55,617 nucleotides of DNA, from assembly GCA_003427395.1 (NCBI GenBank), contig BFEA01000411.1:1134924-1190540 (forward strand), read 5' to 3'. How positions within the stretch are numbered: position 1 is the stretch's first letter; each line of letters opens with the position of its first letter. Positions 31,225 through 41,566 of this stretch are shown piece after piece. The translations under genes were made by a program, and so were the position numbers. The notes beneath the pieces are model-generated. The model ran no database searches. It was given only the letters and a program-made list of their open reading frames with translations, and was not told the origin of the DNA. This DNA comes from Chara braunii (taxonomy: Eukaryota > Streptophyta > Charophyceae > Charales > Characeae).

Positions 31225-31505
31225 AGACAGAAAAGAGAGAGCGAGAGAGGAGAGAGGGAGGAAATTTCAGACAAACCAACAAACCCCATACACACGTCAC
31301 GCTCTCGCGCGAGCGCCATACTGAAGACAGAGAGAGAACAGGGCTGGAGATCTCAGACAAAGAAACAAACTCCATACACGCGTCACTCTCTCTCCCGCGG
31401 GCGCCATCCTACTGAAGATGCACTACCGAAGACAGACAGAGAGAGAGGGAGGTTCCAGACAAAGCAACAAACTTCATACACACGTCACTCTCTCGCGCGG
31501 GCGCG
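31225..31505 (+). repeat. Diverged tandem repeat, about 3 copies
   Basis: AGACAAA(G/C)(C/A)AACAAAC..CATACAC, ACGTCAC, CTCTC and GCGGGCGC blocks recur at about 31268, 31356 and 31458. Confidence 0.8.
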
Positions 31506-31920
31506 CACACGCCGTCACACGGGCAAGAAAGGAAGCATACCTGGTGATGTAAAATTTGCGCAGCACGTGAAACTCGTTGATGATAACATCCCTCAGCTGG
31601 ATAACGTTATCGCGAATACTCGTCTCGAAAAGCTTCACATCTGAAAGTAGATCGTCAGCCATGTCGTCTCGATGATGCTGGTGTGAAAGCGAGCGCGCCA
31701 CGAGCGAAATCGGCAAACTCCCGCCGCTGTCGGACGACGACGACATAGCCTGGCAATGGGAAAGAAGAGCACACTCCTCCCCCACTACCTACTGCAAATG
31801 GCGCTGAGACTCCTCTTCCAAATCGGATTTTAATTGGATGATAATGATAATGATGATGGCCAAAAGAACGCATACACCAGCAGGCAACCCCCGCCAGAAA
31901 TAAGGGCATACGCACACTAG

Positions 31921-32122
31921 GACTTTTTTCGACTCACCTCCGGCCGTAATTGTAGTGGAATAAATCCAGGACCTGCCGTGATTGGGGTCAGAAACATCCG
32001 CGAAAAATTAGTTTGAGCAGGTGTACTGTCATTACGACTTTTTCCGACTGCTTCCTGGACGTAATTGCAGTCAGATACGTCCAGGACGGGCCGTGAATGC
32101 GGTCATATTCATCCGGAAACTC
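31921..32122 (+). repeat. Diverged direct repeat, period 115, third piece at 33328
   Basis: GACTTTTT.CGACT..(C/T)T(C/T)C, GTAATTG.AGT, TCCAGGAC.(T/G)GCCGTGA(T/A)T.CGGTCA and CATCCG at 31921 and 32036. GTAATTGCGGTCGGATTCGT at about 33390 is a further relative. Confidence 0.65.
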
Positions 32123-33787
32123 CTGGTGTTGAGTATGCGCTATACGTCCCAGACATACCTGCCCGCCACCTCCACGCGACTCCCTGGAACAGATCGATGT
32201 CTCCCCTTGAGACGCAACCTCAACCTACTCCCAAATCGATGCGCAACTCATGAAGGGAAGACACAAGGGAAGAAAGGATAACAGAGGGAGACCGAGCCGG
32301 AGGAGGCAGCGAGGGAGAGAGGCACTGCGCTTTCAGTACGGCCAGTGGAAGCGGCGAACGAGTTCCATCCGCACACACTTCGCTCCACCACTGTCCACGG
32401 GCCTCCGCAAAATTTCCAATCAACAACGACCCCCGTGCTGCAATCCCGGGTAACCCACGAAACTCAAAACCTTCAAAAAAAATGCCACCGTAGCGCGCCG
32501 CCGCAAACAGTTGCAGTGTCCCGGCTCTCCTCCTTGGTCGCGCTGTGGCGTGAGAAGCAGGACAAAGCGGGAAGATCAGCAGATGGGACGGCGCGCGATT
32601 CAGCAGATTCGTGAGGAAGGACAAAACAGTTGAAAACGCCCGTCCTTGTGTGTTTTTTTTCGATCACGCACGCGATTGGAGTGTAGAGAGTAGTGTAGCG
32701 CACATGCGTAGGTGCAATGGAGGGGACCACCACTATCCAATCGAGTACGTGATCGACCACATCCGCAAGCGAACTTAAAAGGGATTCTTTTAAAATTAGT
32801 CGAAACCAACTAATTTCCAAGTCGAAACCGACACCAACCAATTTCCGAGAAGAGGACAAAAGCTGCCGTGCTGCGCCCTCGCACTTCTGTGGCTTCAACA
32901 GCTCGACCTGTTTTTTCACATGTTGGCGTCGCCAACAACCAGCTCAGCAGACAAAGAAATCTCACACGGTATAGTCAGACAAGAAAAACGAAAGTGGCGC
33001 TGCCCCACCCTCCTCCCTTCCTCCCCGCCTTCCCTCCTCGCGCGCTTCTCTCGTTCCCACCTCTTTCCCGCCTTCCTGACGCTGCCGCGGATCCAATGCG
33101 AAAAATGCAATGACGACACGCCATAGATCGAGCGGCCATACCAATTCCAAGCACCCTCTTCCGCCCCTCTCACCCCTCCTCCACCTCAGGTCATAATACA
33201 CTCATGGCCCTCTGTGCTGCAGCCAACACCATGACGTTCCTGCTACTATTACCACGACCAACACTCTACCTTCAGTTGTCTGCCTGTATCGTTCACTCCT
33301 CAGTTGCCAGTCCCTACTCCGCTACAAGTTTTCCGACTGAGCTCTAGAGGTCATTGCGATCGCCATCACATGCTTCCAGCCGCCGGCTGTAATTGCGGTC
33401 GGATTCGTCCAGCTAAGCCCGTGTGAGTTCGCCCTCAACATGCGTATGCGGAAAACAGCGCAACGCGGGCAGTAGACGGCTTTCGGATCGTAATTCCCAA
33501 GTCCCGACGGCAATTTGTGGTTTACTTCGCCCATTCGGCATTCGACAGCCTCCCTGCACTTTTGTTGTCGACCCGCCAAAATTCCATGCTCCACCGCTGT
33601 TGTTTTTCACAAATTATTATAATATTTTATACTTTTGGCAGTGCACTGCGCTTCCACAGACAGACCCGCCCCCCTCCAGCAAGCTGCCTCTGTCCCACGT
33701 GAACTGAGCGATACGATCTTCATCTCATTTCCGAAAGGCGGTTTCTCCCCTCTCCAATCCCTTCGAGAAAAATGATAGGCGGACCTT
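32123..33787. other. Unassigned region
   Basis: C/T-rich strand bias at 33000-33080; scattered ORFs of 60-150 codons with no recognisable domain. No gene supported. Confidence 0.3.
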
Positions 33788-34005
33788 AGTACCAGAGTGT
33801 CACAGAGTAATGGCATCGGCACCTTTTGCTCCGATCCCCTGCGGACCATCTATAACAGACCGCCGTGCTGCAAAATTTCTCTCTTCTGTGGCACTCAGTA
33901 CCAGAGTGGCGCCCAGTAATGGCATCGGCACCTTTTGCTCCGAGCCCCTGCGGACCATCAATAACAGACCGCCGTGATGCAAAATTTCTCTCTTCTGTGG
34001 CACTC
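33788..34005 (+). repeat. 109-bp tandem duplication
   Basis: AGTACCAGAGTG at 33788 and 33897; units differ at a handful of bases over 109 bp (GGCATCGGCACCTTTTGCTC in both). Confidence 0.93.
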
Positions 34006-34651
34006 CCAAATCCCTCGACTTACATAGGAAACCCTCGACTTAGGGCCTCGTTCCACACCACTTACGAATTCTTAATGTAACAGCGCGCTGGGGCGCAGCC
34101 AGGGCAGAGGGGTTGTAAAGGGGACGAAGTTTTGAGTTCCAAGGACAATGATAGCGGCCCGGGAGGCCGAAGTGGCGAAGGGATAAGTCCTCTCAGAAAG
34201 CAGGCGAGATGCACTGGGCCTTGTTTATCACACCTTACACATTGTGGACGCCTGACTTTATATTGCATTTTCAGGAGTTTTTTGTGGTTTGTACACTCTT
34301 TTTTGCCCACCCACGCATTTGGTGATCACTCTACCCCCTTGACTTATCTACAGAAACATCTAAATAGTAGACGTCAAGGCACAAAAGTGGGATTCAGTAG
34401 GGGCTTTGTTCCACGACCCTCGACTTAAAAAAGCTATAAAAAAAAAAGAAAAAAAAAAAAGACCCAAGTTCGATTCCGGTCCTTGCCTAAGGCCGGTCAC
34501 CTCACAACCTCAACCCAGCCTTGAATCGTTCGTTGACCGCATCCTCATTTTGGCTGCATCGGGGGAAGACCATTCAGCTCAGAAGGCACAGATTCTGAAG
34601 TGAGATTCAGTAGGGGGCTCGTTCCACGACCCTCGACTTGAAAAAACTAAA
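34006..34651. other. Unassigned region with A-rich tract and isolated box B-like motif
   Basis: AAGTTCGATTCCGGTCC at 34466 resembles a tRNA T-arm but no box A precedes it. GATTCAGTAGGGG..(T/C)(G/T)TTCCACGACCCTCGACTT repeats at 34391 and 34605. Confidence 0.4.
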
Positions 34652-34762
34652 ACACCCGACAGCCCCGCAAAAAAACACTCAACCCTCCACCCGAAAAGGA
34701 AACGTGGTCGCCGCCCATCACAAGCCCGACGAACCTGATGAACCGACCAATTGCCCAAAGCC
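34652..34762 (+). repeat. 110-bp dispersed repeat, copy 1
   Basis: ACACCCGACAGCCCC through CCCTCCACCCGAAAAGGAAA and AACCGACCAATTGCCCAAAG. Almost identical to 35960-36071, 1.3 kb away in the same orientation. Confidence 0.88.
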
Positions 34763-34834
34763 AAGTCAAGTTCAGGCTTCAATCGTCGATTAGGCTTACG
34801 TCGCCAAGGAAACAAGACCCCTTTTCTCGATCTC

Positions 34835-35105
34835 CATTTCGACCCCCCCCCAAAAAAAAACCAGAGTCGACTCGTCGACGACCAAATCGAACGACCCACT
34901 TGCCTTTCGACCCCCCCCCAAAAAAAGGCCAAAGTCGATTCGTCGACAACCAAATCGAACGACCCGCTTGCCTTTGACCCCAAGAAAAGAGCTGAACCTA
35001 CCCCTTTTCGACCTCCCAAACGACTACAAAAGACCTGAACCTACTGCTTTTTCAATTCGACCCCCCCCCAAAAAAAGGCCAGAGTTGACTCGTCGACGAC
35101 CAAAA
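34835..35105 (+). repeat. Interrupted repeat of TTCGACCCCCCCCCAAAAAA type
   Basis: CGACCCCCC(C)CC followed by A runs, then (A/G)GAGT(C/T)GA(C/T)TCGTCGAC.ACCAAA, in three to four copies. Confidence 0.8.
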
Positions 35106-35910
35106 AGACATGAACCGGCATCCCTTTGAACCCGGTTGCCTGGTGGTGGTGACGTTCACGCTTGAAATGTCGTGAACTAATGAACGAAAACCACCAAAGG
35201 CATTAAGGAATGTAAAATTAAATTAAAATTAAATTAAAAAATAAATAAGAAATTAAAATTAATTAAAATTAAAATACAAAAAAAAAGAGACCTCCCCCCC
35301 CCCCCCAAAGAAAAGACCTCAAGCCCTCCCCCCAAAAAAAGAAAAACAAAAACAAAAGAAAACCCCGAGTAAAAAGATCAGGAATGACGGCGCACTTAGT
35401 GCCAACAGCTGTGATAGTCCTCTGGATACCCGTGATCGGTATTAGCGGGGTCTATGACCAACACGGGTGTGAGTGTGAGCGCGAGTGGGTTGTGTGTGGT
35501 GTGTGGGAGAAGGTTGGCCATAGCCTCTGCTGATACTTGATGAGGGGTGGGGGACAATGAGAAAGGGAGGCGCAGTTACTGGCAAAATGCTCGGTCTTTG
35601 CGTTAGCCGGACCCCCACTGGTGGTCCCACCCCATCTCTGACTACCGCTGTTGGGGCGGGGGGCAACATGAATTACCTCGTTTGCGAGGCCCTATGCTTG
35701 CAGGGGTCCCCTCTATATAGTCTTAGGAGTAGTGGTTGGAAGGTAGTGAAAGGCGAAAAAGAATTTGAGAGAAACACATAGTGTATATAAAAAAAAAGGG
35801 AGGAAAAATAAAAGAAATGAACCCACTTGTCTGGCAGCAGTCAAATTCATTCAAACAAACTCATTCATTCATTCACACTTGTTTCACGAACGAATGGAAC
35901 GACCAAAGCC

Positions 35911-35947
<37 letters not shown>

Positions 35948-35959
35948 ACAATAAAAAAA
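35106..35959. other. Low-complexity region
   Basis: AATTAAAATTAAATT runs (35215-35275), mixed C and A runs to 35365, GT-rich 35460-35510 and an A run at 35914-35946. No gene. Confidence 0.5.
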
Positions 35960-36071
35960 AACACACCCGACAGCCCCCCAAAAAACACTTAACCCTCCAC
36001 CCGAAAAGGAAACATGGTCGCCGCCCATCACAATCCCGACGAACCTGATGAACCGACCAATTGCCCAAAGC
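35960..36071 (+). repeat. 110-bp dispersed repeat, copy 2
   Basis: See copy 1; differs by CGTGG to CATGG and a few other single changes, mostly CpG-type. Confidence 0.88.
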
Positions 36072-36847
36072 CTGCGACGACCACTCGCACTACCGGTCCG
36101 TCTCCTAGCCGCGACCGCACCCTTCCCACCCACCCTTAAAGCCCCAAAACACCCCCCCGAACCTCGATTAAAGTCCACGACATTTCCCGAACAGGAAAGA
36201 AAACCTTGCAACCCAGGTAAAGGCAGCGTCTAACTGCGAACATTGTAAGGGCGCCCTAACTGAGTCAGGGTGATTAATTTACCCTAACTCTTTTTTTTGT
36301 TCCACAGCCCGTAAGGAAGACCATACACTTACCCGCCATCACATCTCACGTGATCAGGGCTAGGTGTCAGGTTCTCTACCTGTCGGGCAATCCCCACCCT
36401 TACATTTCTAGTCACCTCCGGGGGCTCCCTAGAAATTTTCGTCGTTTTGCCTTGGGCGCCCTCATTTTGTAAGGGCGGACCCTAACAGCCGAAAATGTGA
36501 AAACAGGCTTAGGGTTCAATTTTATTGTCATTGGGGAGTGGTGGAACGATGATTTTGTAATGATCCTTACATTTGTATTGGTGTCGAACGAGGCCCATTT
36601 ATCTGATATTTATCCTGGAAATATCACAACCTAATCTACTCGATCACAATTTTTCATGTTGTTTCATTAATTCTTCTGAGCGTGAAAAATCGTCAAAGTT
36701 GGCACTTGAAAACTGCGGGACTGAACCCGCCTACCACACTGTGCAACGTTAGGGTTTGGACACACAAGCACATCTTGACCTGCCAGCTGCCCGACGTCGG
36801 ATACACTTCATAAAAAAATAGTCCCTAAAACCACATAGGGACCTAAC
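36072..36847. other. Unassigned region
   Basis: TGTAAGGGCG occurs at about 36246 and 36468, next to GCGCCCT in opposite senses, perhaps ends of a decayed element. No gene. Confidence 0.3.
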
Positions 36848-36912
36848 TCACCTAAGTGGTATTAGAGCAGGCAGTTGCGTATCTCAAATTTGTGCGCTGG
36901 TTCAAACCCCAA
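36848..36912 (+). repeat. tRNA-like sequence
   Basis: CACCTAAGTGGTATTAGAGC (box A with a small insertion) and GCTGGTTCAAACCCC (box B) at tRNA spacing. No acceptor pairing seen. Confidence 0.45.
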
Positions 36913-37059
36913 CGACAAACCATTAGCAACGAACTTCATAATATAATATTAATATTGATGTGTGGGTGGGCGGTGGGCGGCGGGCGGGTGGAAGGGGCGG
37001 ATACCCAGCCGCCCAAATGCCTTCTGCGTAAACTGAGAGGAACAAAAAACTGAAAAAAA

Positions 37060-37460
37060 AATGGCGAAAAATAACACGGACTTGAAAGCGGGGAACGAAA
37101 AACAAAATAGGCAGGAAATGACACGGAAGACAGGGGGGGGAACGACAGCAAAAAAAACGAGAGTCGAAAGCGGGGAACGAAAAAAAAAAAAAAAAAAAGC
37201 TGCCGGGAAACGACACGGACGAGGGGGGGGGAACGAAAGAGGAAAAAAAAATCGGCGGCAAACAACACGACAAAAAAGAAAAAAAAAAGCCGGGAAATGA
37301 CACGGACGACGGGGAGGGAACGAAAAAGAAAAAATAAGCCAGTGGGAAACAACACGGAAAAAAGAAAAAAAGCCGGGAAATGACACGGACGACGGGGGGG
37401 GAACGAAAAATAGAAAAAAAGGCAATGGGAAACGACACGGCCGACACGACAGGAAAAAAA
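37060..37460 (+). repeat. Purine-rich minisatellite
   Basis: Repeats of GGGAAATGACACGGACGACG and AACGAAAAA with long A and G runs; strong purine bias on this strand gives spurious phenylalanine-rich ORFs on the other. Confidence 0.88.
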
Positions 37461-37519
37461 AAAATCCAGCAGTCGTTTATCGACGGCGAGCACTTCAAGA
37501 TATTCACTCGCATCTACGC

Positions 37520-37745
37520 CTGGCCCCGTACTCTACGACACTATACGACACTCTACTCTATGCCAACTTACTTTTCTCTACTACACGACACTCAACTCTA
37601 TGACACTCTACTCTACGACATTCTACTCTACGACATTCTACTCTACGACATTCTACTCTACGACACTACTGTACGTACTCTACCCTACTCTACGACACTT
37701 TTTTCTACGACACTACTCTCTACTCTACTCTACCCTATGACACTC
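37520..37745 (+). repeat. CTCTACGACA-type minisatellite, left of gap
   Basis: Tandem ACTCTACTCTACGACATT-like units. The same repeat resumes at 38470. Confidence 0.92.
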
Positions 37746-37808
37746 TGCGAAAGTGTACTCGACCCTATGCCCCAGCCACCCACCCACACACACACGTCAC
37801 ACCCACCC

Positions 37809-38320
37809 NNNNNNNNNNNNNNNNNNNNNNNNNNNNNNNNNNNNNNNNNNNNNNNNNNNNNNNNNNNNNNNNNNNNNNNNNNNNNNNNNNNNNNNNNNNN
37901 NNNNNNNNNNNNNNNNNNNNNNNNNNNNNNNNNNNNNNNNNNNNNNNNNNNNNNNNNNNNNNNNNNNNNNNNNNNNNNNNNNNNNNNNNNNNNNNNNNNN
38001 NNNNNNNNNNNNNNNNNNNNNNNNNNNNNNNNNNNNNNNNNNNNNNNNNNNNNNNNNNNNNNNNNNNNNNNNNNNNNNNNNNNNNNNNNNNNNNNNNNNN
38101 NNNNNNNNNNNNNNNNNNNNNNNNNNNNNNNNNNNNNNNNNNNNNNNNNNNNNNNNNNNNNNNNNNNNNNNNNNNNNNNNNNNNNNNNNNNNNNNNNNNN
38201 NNNNNNNNNNNNNNNNNNNNNNNNNNNNNNNNNNNNNNNNNNNNNNNNNNNNNNNNNNNNNNNNNNNNNNNNNNNNNNNNNNNNNNNNNNNNNNNNNNNN
38301 NNNNNNNNNNNNNNNNNNNN
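37809..38320. other. Assembly gap (512 N)
   Basis: Undetermined bases between two CA-rich tracts; true length unknown. Long ORFs spanning it are artefacts. Confidence 0.99.
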
Positions 38321-38705
38321 CACACACCCACCCACAGACACACACACACACACACATACAGAGATAGACAAACACACGCACACACAAACACATACACACA
38401 CACACACAAAGGGCACTCGCACACACACACACACACACACACGTCATACGCACATGCACACACACACACAATCTACTCTAACACACTCTACAACACTCTA
38501 CTCTATGACACTATACAACACTCTACTCTACGACACTATACAACACTCTACTCTATGCCAGTTTACTTTTCGCTACTACACGACACTCTACTCTATGACA
38601 CTCTACTCTACGACATTCTACTCTACGACACTACCATACGTACTCTACCCTACTCTATGACACTTTTTTTCTACGACACTCTACTCTACTCTACTCTACC
38701 CTATG
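38321..38705 (+). repeat. (CA)n microsatellite and CTCTACGACA minisatellite, right of gap
   Basis: CA repeat to about 38470, then the same ACTCTA(C/T)GACA units as left of the gap up to the start of the LTR. Confidence 0.92.
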
Positions 38706-39609
38706 ACATGTGACGAACCACTTCCCGACCCCGTGGTATCTTTCGTACCCCTTGACCCAATACCCCCTTGGTGTATCATACCGACCCCACAGAACCTTCG
38801 TCGCCTTTCTTGATATGAGGCGCCTTGTTTGGGCCCCCATTTTTCGAAAGTTCTATTAATTCTTGAAATTCTGCTTTTTGTAATTCGGAAAATGCACGGA
38901 AAATTACGCGTGCCTTAGCGAGGGCAATGGGAATCGGGCTCGACAGTTAGGAATTACGGAATAAGCGGAGCCCGACGTATCTTTTTCCTTACATGAATGT
39001 TCTCGGTCACGTCGGAGAAAACTTTTGGAATTTTGTGAGAATACGGAGAGGCGTAGGAATTTCTTTTCCCGCGTCGACTTTCGCGCGCGGATATGGTGAT
39101 TTCAATTTTTGAATTGGTTTTGGGCATAGGCAAGCTGTAACTGTTTTGGTGCCTTTTTCTCTTGTTGTCGGCACCGCGCATGCGAGCTTCCTCCTCCTTA
39201 CTTCCCGCGCCACTCTTCTCACGCGCTCTCTTCTCTCTCCCTTCCCCCTTCTCTTCTTCTCTCATCGCAATTGTTTTTCCCTCTTTCTCTCTCTCTTCAC
39301 TTTTGCACGCCTGTTTTCCTTTCTTGATCGTCTGAATCTTGGACCCGTCTCGCGCTGCTTTTCGCGCCTCGTCTCTTCTTGCTCATCAACCTTAGCTCAC
39401 GAAGCCCGGTTGATCCTCCGGTCACCCCGGCTCACTAATCAGACGCGTTGAGTAAGAGGATCTTCCTATTGCGCGACGAATCTGATTGGCCGACCACTGG
39501 GTTCTGAAGGATTAACATGGCTTCCCTTGAGCCCTCTTCGCTGCACCTTCTCTCCTTACACCTCGATCTCCCCTCTGACTCTTCCCCCATCTATCTCCTC
39601 TCTCGCAAC

Positions 39610-39616
39610 TATAAAT
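39610..39616 (+). promoter_or_regulatory. TATA box (TATAAAT) in the 5' LTR of element C
   Basis: Lies 900 bp into the LTR, after a C/T-rich U3. Same heptamer as in the LTR of element A. Confidence 0.5.
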
Positions 39617-40674
39617 TCCACAAGCGCGCCCGTAAAGCTCTCTTACGTTTTCCACTCGCAAGCCAGCTTCCGGGAAGCAGTGGCTAGGTGGTGTGTTTGG
39701 TGCGAGTCGAAAAGACCTGTCGGGCTGACTGTAGTCTGGCCGGTTGCGCGCTTGATCGCCATGACGGACTGTGGGAACCAGGCGAGCCCAGTCGAGCCTA
39801 CGTCAGCGGGGTGACGATCGCAGTGGTGGAAGTTAGCACGCGACGGCTGGGATCGTCGGTGCGGGTATGAGGATGTGTGATTGGAGTTGAGTGGATGATT
39901 GGCCCGGGGCCATATTGGAATTCTACGGCAAATGCGCCTTCATTGCGGATCATTTTTCGGGTGTGAGTTCATGGCTGTGAAGCCGAATGCTCCGGTGTTG
40001 TATTGTGGTGTCGTCTGTCTCAGCTTTCCTTGTCTATCCCTCCCACCCCTCTCTCTCCCTCTCCCTCTGACTTGAATGATGATGCATTGATGGTTTGTCC
40101 CTCTTGTGAACAGAGGCGAACTCGCGAGAGTCCTCGCAAGGAAGAACTTCCGGAACTCTTCCATTAGTTTCTTGGGTAATCCCCAGATGTCGAGGGTTTG
40201 ATCCCTCTTGTCTTGTGAACGGTGGATGCGTGTGTACAAATCCCTCCGTTGATTTTTGACCTGTGTATCCTTGTCATTTTCGCACCTTCCACAGTGGATG
40301 TATGTATGGAGGTTGCTTGTCTTTTTGCGTTGATTAGACTCAGTGCTCGATGAGATTTTGTTCAAAATGCAAGAGTGTTTAGATCTGTGGTTCCGACTGC
40401 ACTGCGCATGCCATCTGCCTTATGCTGCACGACATTAACCGATAGTCGGTGAGGCAGCCTCGAAAAAACTAAGCGCCTCGTGTTTTTGTTGATCAAGTAT
40501 GCTGAAACTAAGTCGCGGGTTGATCCCTCAGAACTCCAACCCGACTCATGCGTGATTGTAAGGGTTTCATAAGTTGCCTCTCTCGTGTCTAAAGGAAGAA
40601 AGACACTATTTATTTATTTCTGTGCTTTTTGATGACGTCTCGAGTATTCGCGTAACTCCGTCTGGTTAATTGAC

Positions 40675-41214
40675 ATGTGGACTAACGTTCGTCCCGCTGT
40701 CAGGCGCCAACCTTCTGTATCTCCCTTGTCGACGCGCCCTTTCCCCTACAACGAGGAAAGGACACGTGTGTGTGAATGGGACGTACAGGAAGTTGTAGCA
40801 CGCATCGGCGGACAATATTACTTCCCTCCTGAAAATCGTTGTTCCGGGTTCGTGGATGCGGGTTTTGTCATCATCGATACACACGTTCCACCTTACTTAG
40901 TGTTATTGCTATTTAACGAGCTGATCTTCATTCCGTGGACGGCAGTGGCGCCCCATTGGCCTCGAACCCTGTGCACTGAGTGCCAACGTTTCGATCGCTA
41001 CGAATCAAAGGGCTTCCACTACCGGATACGGTGTGAGGACGAGCACAAGGAAAGAGCCACGCGTCTGAGACCATCCACGTCAGACTCAGAACTGACCAAC
41101 GAGCGACGTCGGGACTTGATACAAAAACGGGATACGCGGAGTGTGCCGAAGCCCTTCCGCTCTAAACGAAGATCCGTAGCGCGGTGGGAGGCTCGACAAT
41201 ACTTTTTGGAATGA
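40675..41214 (+). CDS. 179-codon ORF inside the 5' LTR of element C, unknown function
   Basis: ATG at 40675, TGA at 41212. I do not recognise it. The middle has an aromatic/hydrophobic stretch (PPYLVLLLFNELIFIPW, residues about 77-93), too short and broken to call a membrane segment. It is followed by CTEC...HYRIRC (residues about 100-122), a possible metal-binding pattern. The C-terminal 50 residues are strongly basic and acidic, mixed. Composition is balanced and CG-rich like gag and pol of this element, unlike the low-complexity spurious ORFs elsewhere. It ends 222 bp before the primer site. It could be an LTR-borne gene or simply an open stretch by chance. Confidence 0.4.
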   Translation: MWTNVRPAVRRQPSVSPLSTRPFPYNEERTRVCEWDVQEVVARIGGQYYFPPENRCSGFVDAGFVIIDTHVPPYLVLLLFNELIFIPWTAVAPHWPRTLCTECQRFDRYESKGFHYRIRCEDEHKERATRLRPSTSDSELTNERRRDLIQKRDTRSVPKPFRSKRRSVARWEARQYFLE

Positions 41215-41436
41215 ATTTGGATTTTTCTCTTTTCGTGCCGTGCCCGCGCGCGCATTCTGCGACGTGCGAAAGAAACCGACTTACTTCATCGGGCCAACAC
41301 GGGGGATTTCAGTTCTGTCTGTGTCCCCACAGTCAATTTTCCAAAAATCCTTGGCACACCCCATCTTGCTGTTTTTCCTGAGCCTTCATTCCGCACCTTT
41401 AGCACTCCGAACGAAAGACAGCACAGGGCATGAGGT

Positions 41437-41449
41437 TGGTATCGGAGCC
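41437..41449 (+). other. Primer-binding site of element C
   Basis: TGGTATCGGAGCC, the initiator tRNA-Met-type site, seven bases after the CA that ends the LTR. Confidence 0.75.
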
Positions 41450-41566
41450 AACACGTGTCGGTTTTGATGATAGTAAGTCGAGCTGGCGAGAGGTAGAAGA
41501 AGTCTTCAACCCGCTCGTCGAAATCGTCCAGTGACCAGATCTAGATCTGGTGCAACTATACCGGCT

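Larger units (their letters stand above)
38709..41430 (+). repeat. 5' LTR of element C
   Basis: Starts TGTGACG at 38709. The first 447 bp are repeated at 49232. It contains TATAAAT at 39610 and ends GGGCA just before the primer site. Length is about 2.7 kb. Everything between 39156 and 41430 is assigned to the LTR only because the primer site follows it; a long leader is impossible upstream of a PBS, so otherwise it would have to be inserted DNA. Confidence 0.65.

Noticed and set aside
34466-34482. tRNA T-arm-like motif
   Set aside because: Only a box B; the upstream sequence is an A run without box A.
36246-36480. Telomere-like CCCTAA/TTAGGG motifs
   Set aside because: Single occurrences, not arrays.
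36923-37513. Phenylalanine-rich reverse ORFs up to 196 codons
   Set aside because: They are the complement of a purine-rich minisatellite; no coding pattern.
37380-38660. Long ORFs across the N gap
   Set aside because: They consist of unknown bases and minisatellite translation.
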